Source: Dipetalonema caudispina (Eukaryota > Nematoda > Chromadorea > Rhabditida > Onchocercidae). From it: DNA of 44,026 nucleotides. Location of the stretch: positions 1 to 44,026 of the forward strand of contig JABVXV010000435.1 of assembly GCA_013365325.1 (NCBI GenBank). The letters run 5' to 3'. Each line of letters starts with the position of its first letter. Positions within the stretch are counted from its first letter, which is position 1. The notes beneath the pieces were generated by a model. It ran no database searches and was not told where the DNA came from. It worked only from the letters and a program-made list of their open reading frames with translations. This document shows, one piece after another, positions 39,059 to 44,026 of the stretch. Both the position numbers and the translations under genes were made by a program.

Positions 39059-39394
39059 AAAATTGTAATCATTCGTTATATATGAGAGGAATTCTTATTA
39101 GTGGAGTTTTGTCATCCATTCGAATGTTTTCTTGGTAAAATTAAAGCAAAACTTGAATCTAAAACAGGAAGTTCAATTTCATAGTTGCTTAGAGACTAAT
39201 CAGCTATGATTTTTCTAATATTCTTACATGTTTTCGTGCACAAATTTTATCATAGGATTCAGTGCTTTACCGATTTCATGTAAATTTAAAAGAATATTCA
39301 TGCGAAAATCATAATTTGACTTCATTTCTCATCATTTAGAAGTGAAATAATTATATAATAGCAACATCGCAATATATTATGGATAAATTTTGTA

Positions 39395-39751
39395 CTAATT
39401 ACAAGTTGGAAGGAAAAGCATATCATACTTCGAGACAACGTTATCGATAACAGAGTCCGTTTCATCATTTATAAAGTAGGAGAACAACAAAAAGGTAACG
39501 GCTATAAAGATTCTGTAATTGTAGATGCACGCATTACCGTAGCTCGTTGGAACACCTACGGAAGTTTCATTTTGCATGCCTAAATACGTCCGCTTTATTT
39601 TCAGTATCTTTATCACACTTTTGGCCAGTTCGGCTTTTTCACTGCACCAGCAAACATAAGAGAAACTAAAATGAAACCCGTATTTCACTATGGATGGTTG
39701 AATCAGTGTTAGATTCTGACAGAATAGAAGTAGGAGGCTTCTTTCATTCAA
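39395..39751 (-). pseudogene. Second copy of the hypothetical hydrophobic frame, with a different C-terminus
   Basis: 118-residue minus-strand frame. Its first 82 residues are the same as those of the frame starting at 33938 apart from one Asp-to-Gly change, because both are encoded in the duplicated block. After the breakpoint it continues as RIFIAVTFLLFSYFINDETD and stops after 36 residues, losing the later hydrophobic segments of the first copy. It is probably a truncated copy, although the new tail also opens with a hydrophobic run. Confidence 0.35.
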
Positions 39752-39939
39752 ACCATACTGCTTTAATGAAAGGCATTTTTCCGAACAGCTAAAAGGGGAC
39801 AGTTTTCAACGATCTTTGAATTTAATTAAGCCCCATTCATTGAAAACACTAATTTATATCATTTCAGTCATAATGTCATGTCATACATGCCAAGTCCTCT
39901 TCTCCTTGGCTCATTTAGTAGCTTGTTTAAAGCCTGCAC
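39504..39939. repeat. 436-bp duplicated segment, copy 2
   Basis: Same-orientation copy of 33691-34126, with two substitutions and no indels. The flanks on both sides are unrelated to those of copy 1. Confidence 0.97.
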
Positions 39940-41763
39940 AGTCCTGCCAATAGCGTTCATTTAATAAACTTATTTAGCATTTTCTATCTTATTTCAATCT
40001 ATTCTTAAGCTCGTAAAGTTATTTATTCCTTAATTGATCCGATAGACATACGGAAAAGCTTCACTTTCTCTTTTATTTTTATAAATGATTACGTTGAGAA
40101 TATTAATAAGCAATTTTGACTGTAGACATTGCTGCCATTTTTTGATTTTTATATTTGCATGCCAAGTTTTGATGTCTTTGCTAAGCTATTCATTTGTAAA
40201 TAATATGCTATAAGATTTTGTGGCTTGCAATTGAATTTCTTTTTATAACCTTCTCTGAACGAATCATTTAGCAGTAAAAAATTGCAGAAAATAAGCATCG
40301 AGTAAAAGCTGGCTTTGTTTACAAAATTAGCCTTTCATATTTGTGGATAGTTATTCCAAGAGAGTATGGTACTATAACAAAGCCAGTAATCCGATGAAAC
40401 AATTCTCAGATAAATTACTATTGACATTTCTCTTTATCTTACAACTTCCCATTTTAAAATTATGTTTGCTATCAGCGAGAGTTGGTTAAATTTCAGAGTA
40501 TATGAATCTTAAACAGATGAGAGAATGTCATTTATGCAAAGTTAGTTAATTAACAAAGTGACACTTCCATTAGCAACAGCACTTATGTTAATTAGAATAT
40601 CAATAAAAATATCTTTGTGACTTCATATTAAATAATTATTATCACCATCAACAGCAACAGCAGTTGATGTGATAAACAAAAATAAATACGTTCAAACTCT
40701 TCGGAAAACTTTTTTTTGATTCTTGAGTTAAGAAAAAAAAGTCGATCATTCTCCCGAAAACATTTATTACTTATTTATCATCCTTCCTTCTAAATTTGTT
40801 TTAAATCTGAAATTTTTTAATCCAGCAATTCAAGATTTTATAAGAAATTTCGTAAGCTTTTTGAAGTTCTTTGAGATTTAAAGAAAATGATAAACAATAT
40901 AATCTGAGCAGAATGCCTTTAATACTGTGTAATCCTGGCCATGTTAGGTACACTTATAATTGTATTCTTTCCTAAAAAGTGATAGTCCAATTAAATCTCT
41001 AGGCTGATCATGGGTACATGATCGAATTCATTCAATGTTTTTGCATGCTATTATTGACTATTTCAATCTAAATGCAAAGAAAAAGTATATTCATAAATAA
41101 TTTAGTTTTCTAATTTACAAGTCACGATTTTTTTTTAATTTCAATGTCATGCATTCAATCTGTTTGATTCAATGTATATAATGAAAGTTGCTCGATTACA
41201 ATTTCTTACTATTTGAAAAATCTTTGAAAAAGCATCTATATGATTATTTTCAGACACAAATACCGCTACTTGCTCCCTCATTGATTACAATTATTTTAAC
41301 GTTTCATTTCCTTTCTATTACTAAGCACTTACTATGAATGAAATTTTTTGAATTCAAACTTAATTTTATTATGTTAATAAATTTTAGACTGAAATTTGAA
41401 GTATTTATATGAACTAAAAGAAGGAGACATTGCATAATTTGTTCCTGGGAAAAAGAAATTAAGAAATTTGGTTAATTCATAAAATGATTTGAATTGAATA
41501 GTATTAAGTGAGAGAAGTCTTTGAAAAAAATGGTGGGTAGCATTAAAATTAGTGAAATTGAACAAAAACAAAATTTTATTTAGATTCTGCCGAGAGATTA
41601 AATTGTCAAGTTTCTGAACTCTCCTTTATTTGAGATTAGTAAGTTGAAATGAACACTGTTCGCTAGAAACTTCCTTTTATGTTGCTTATCAATGTTACAG
41701 ATATGATTGAATTAAGTTGCAGAGTTGTGAGATCATTTTGAAATCTTTTAAAAATTTAACTCG
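39940..41763. other. Intergenic DNA upstream of NCKX
   Basis: About 1.8 kb of AT-rich DNA. A minus-strand frame at 41571-41374 has no recognisable features. No exon, RNA gene or element recognised; the promoter of the exchanger gene should lie in the right-hand part. Confidence 0.5.
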
Positions 41764-43817
41764 ATGACACGTTTACGCAATAACAACCGCTTATCAGCGT
41801 CTTTATTCCATTCAGTCTGTGCTGTACTAATTTTAATCGCTGTTTTTTACACCGTCTCATATATTTATAAGACGAATAATATGTTAAGTACGACAAAACG
41901 ACTGCTGATCGACAAATATTCGCTTGATTTGCGAGTTAGAGCGGATGGTAAAATGGACAAAGGTCTGAGGTAATATATTAAATCGATAAGTCAGAAGTGA
42001 ACCTGATTTTGGTACACAATACACATATGTATCAGAGATTCAATTCTGATTGTTGTTTTCCGAAGTCAAAGCTTACTTTGAAATATCAATCCCTAAAGAT
42101 TTTGTGAATTTCAAAAAGATTTTGCTTGAAACTTATATCCGGATTCCCGAATTTGTGATTTTTTCAGTAAAAAATCTATTTTCCTTAATATTATTTTTCC
42201 ACCTTTTGAAAATTTTGTCTGGTCAAAGATTATTATTTTATCCCTTTCTTATTCGAAAATTTTCTCTAAAGTTCCAAATTTAGGCTGCTTAAATCGAAGA
42301 ATAAAAGTACCAATTGGTACGGAATTATCACTTCCTTAGAAAGTAATCGTGAATTATTGGTTTCGGAGAATTCGCCACTTGTTCGGACGTTCAAATTTCG
42401 TCGACTACTCACTATAACAAGCACCGATCGTTGTTTCCATTCAACTGCCAGTTCCAGTGGTTAAATTTTCCTTGTATATTAAAGATTTACAAATTCCACT
42501 TGATGATTAACATTAGAAAACTGAAATTGAATTTCCAGATTCAAGGTCCAGTTTTTTCCCGGAAGATTATTTTACACTACAGCAACGTCGTCGTGGAGCA
42601 GTTCTTTTGCACTTCTTCGGTCTCATTTATATGTTTTTTGCAATTTCCGTTGTTTCCGACGAATTTTTTGTTCCCTCACTTCGTGTTATGGCGGAAAAGG
42701 TATGAGCATTCGCGAAAAATTTTTCAACTTTCGAAAGTGTGGAAGTTTGAAAAAAACGCATTATTTCTAAGCTATTTAGATATCCTTCGCATTCATTTAT
42801 TCAAAAAAAAAAGATCGTAAAATCTGACCAGAAGAATTTCCTATTTCACAAAAACATGAAGAGTATACTATTCAGTTAAAATTCCAAGTAATCATCCAAA
42901 TTTTGCAATGTAGAGAACAAAAATGAACCTGTTGGAAATTGAAGAAATTCGAGAAGTTTGCTGTTGCAAGTAAAAAGTTTCCATCAATTCCGATCTGATT
43001 TCTATTCTTATCATATTAAATTAATTTGTAATGGATGATTATAGCTAGCAATATCGGACGATGTTGCTGGAGCCACATTTATGGCAGCCGGTGGTTCAGC
43101 ACCTGAATTCTTTGCCAGTTTATTTGGCGTTTTTATTACTCAAAATAACGTCGGTATTGGGACTATTGTTGGTGAGACTAATTTTACTTCTCAATATGTT
43201 CTGTTCGTTTCTGAACAACATGAATAAATGTTCATATTCTAAAATTGTTTCTCTTTCTTTTCTTTCTCTTCTTCAATCACATTCTAATTTTCTTGAACAC
43301 TATAAGCTGATTTCATTGAATAACATTTTGAACCAATTCTAAATTCATTAAATGAATTTAAGGTAGTGCTACATTCAATATTTTATGCGTATTGGCATTT
43401 TGTACATTCTTCTCACTAGAAACACTCAAAATTACTTGGTGGCCTATGCTAAGGTATACCTCATATTTATTCCTAAATAAGAAAACTTTTCAACATTTGA
43501 TATAAATATTTCACTCAGTTTTTTTTTTTTTTTTTGAAGAACTAATTACTTAGTTTACTTTGATAAATGGGATTATTATTAAACGGTAATAACTGCATGA
43601 AATAGTAATTTCAATTCTTGATTTTACTTAATATTTTAGAGATACTTGTTTCTATATGTTAGCATTGTTTTTGTTGGTATTGTTTTTTCTGGATGAAAAT
43701 ATTCAATGGTATGAAGCAATGTCACTCTTTATTATTTATATCATCTATGGTATTGCTATGAGTTATAATGAACGGTTGGAAAAAAATTTCAAATTCGTTC
43801 TGCACAAAATCATTCAG
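41764..43817 (+). CDS. K+-dependent Na+/Ca2+ exchanger, SLC24/NCKX family (3' half outside window)
   Basis: Membrane antiporter that exports Ca2+ and K+ in exchange for Na+. Exons: 41764-41969, 42284-42456, 42539-42699, 43045-43171, 43363-43453, 43640-43817, all in phase, 312 residues so far; the last donor (CAG/GTCGAT) opens an intron that runs off the window. Residues about 16-35 ([20 protein letters not shown]) are an N-terminal hydrophobic segment, followed by a variable Ser-rich region. [20 protein letters not shown] and [17 protein letters not shown] are highly conserved family blocks. Exon 4 is the alpha-1 repeat, with [20 protein letters not shown] and [10 protein letters not shown]; the ion-binding GGSAPE lies at residues 196-201. 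ITWWPMLRD and [11 protein letters not shown] follow. The large cytoplasmic loop and alpha-2 repeat must lie to the right. Confidence 0.95.
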
Positions 43818-43873
43818 GTCGATATTTGATATAAGCTAAGTTGTGGGTTTTATTTCAAGTCAAAATTTACTGC

Positions 43874-44026
<153 letters not shown>

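Noticed and set aside
42431..42820. Plus-strand frame of 129 residues
   Set aside because: It overlaps NCKX exon 3 in a different frame; the exchanger frame has the conserved residues.
43061..43342. Leucine-rich plus-strand frame of 93 residues
   Set aside because: Out-of-frame reading of NCKX exon 4 (alpha-1 repeat) and the following intron.

Overview
This window is nuclear DNA of a nematode, most likely a clade III (spirurid or filarial) species. The basis is the short AT-rich genes with many small introns, TTTCAG-type 3' splice sites, start codons a few bases downstream of such sites (as in spliced-leader trans-splicing), a nematode-like BEL/Pao retroelement remnant, and proteins clearly of animal type. 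Species assignment is inference; no spliced-leader gene or ribosomal marker is present.

Layout, left to right. (1) 57-3600, plus: a CYP4-type cytochrome P450, 5' end outside the window. (2) 3601-7700: gene-poor, repeat-derived DNA with a roughly 500-bp inverted-repeat element, an orphan plus-strand reading frame, and a decayed minus-strand BEL/Pao element between two short TG...CA direct repeats. (3) 7712-11160, plus: CNOT10, a CCR4-NOT subunit, 12 exons. (4) 28351 down to 12400, minus: HEATR5/p200 (soap-1 in C. elegans), which I could splice completely as 44 phase-consistent exons, about 2,080 residues. (5) 30214 down to 29408, minus: SAYSD1, two exons. (6) 30851-32419, plus: an unrecognised 200-residue basic protein with a predicted helical segment, divergent from SAYSD1. 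(7) 33444-39939: a 436-bp duplicated segment in two nearly identical copies 5.8 kb apart; between them lies a complete seven-exon gene for an unrecognised single-pass secretory-pathway membrane protein (34934-38185). A signal-peptide exon of another possible gene is at 38879. (8) 41764 to past the window end, plus: a K+-dependent Na+/Ca2+ exchanger (SLC24/NCKX), N-terminal half only, ending in an ATT microsatellite within an intron.

The recognisable genes are housekeeping or physiological and do not form one pathway: mRNA deadenylation (CNOT10), AP-1 endosomal sorting (HEATR5), ER translocation quality control (SAYSD1), oxidative metabolism (CYP4) and Ca2+ transport (NCKX). HEATR5 and SAYSD1 share a strand about 1 kb apart; HEATR5 and CNOT10 converge. 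No bacterial operon, CRISPR array, rRNA or tRNA was seen. The parts with most novelty are the membrane-protein gene between duplicated blocks, the unknown helical protein, and the retroelement/orphan-ORF region.
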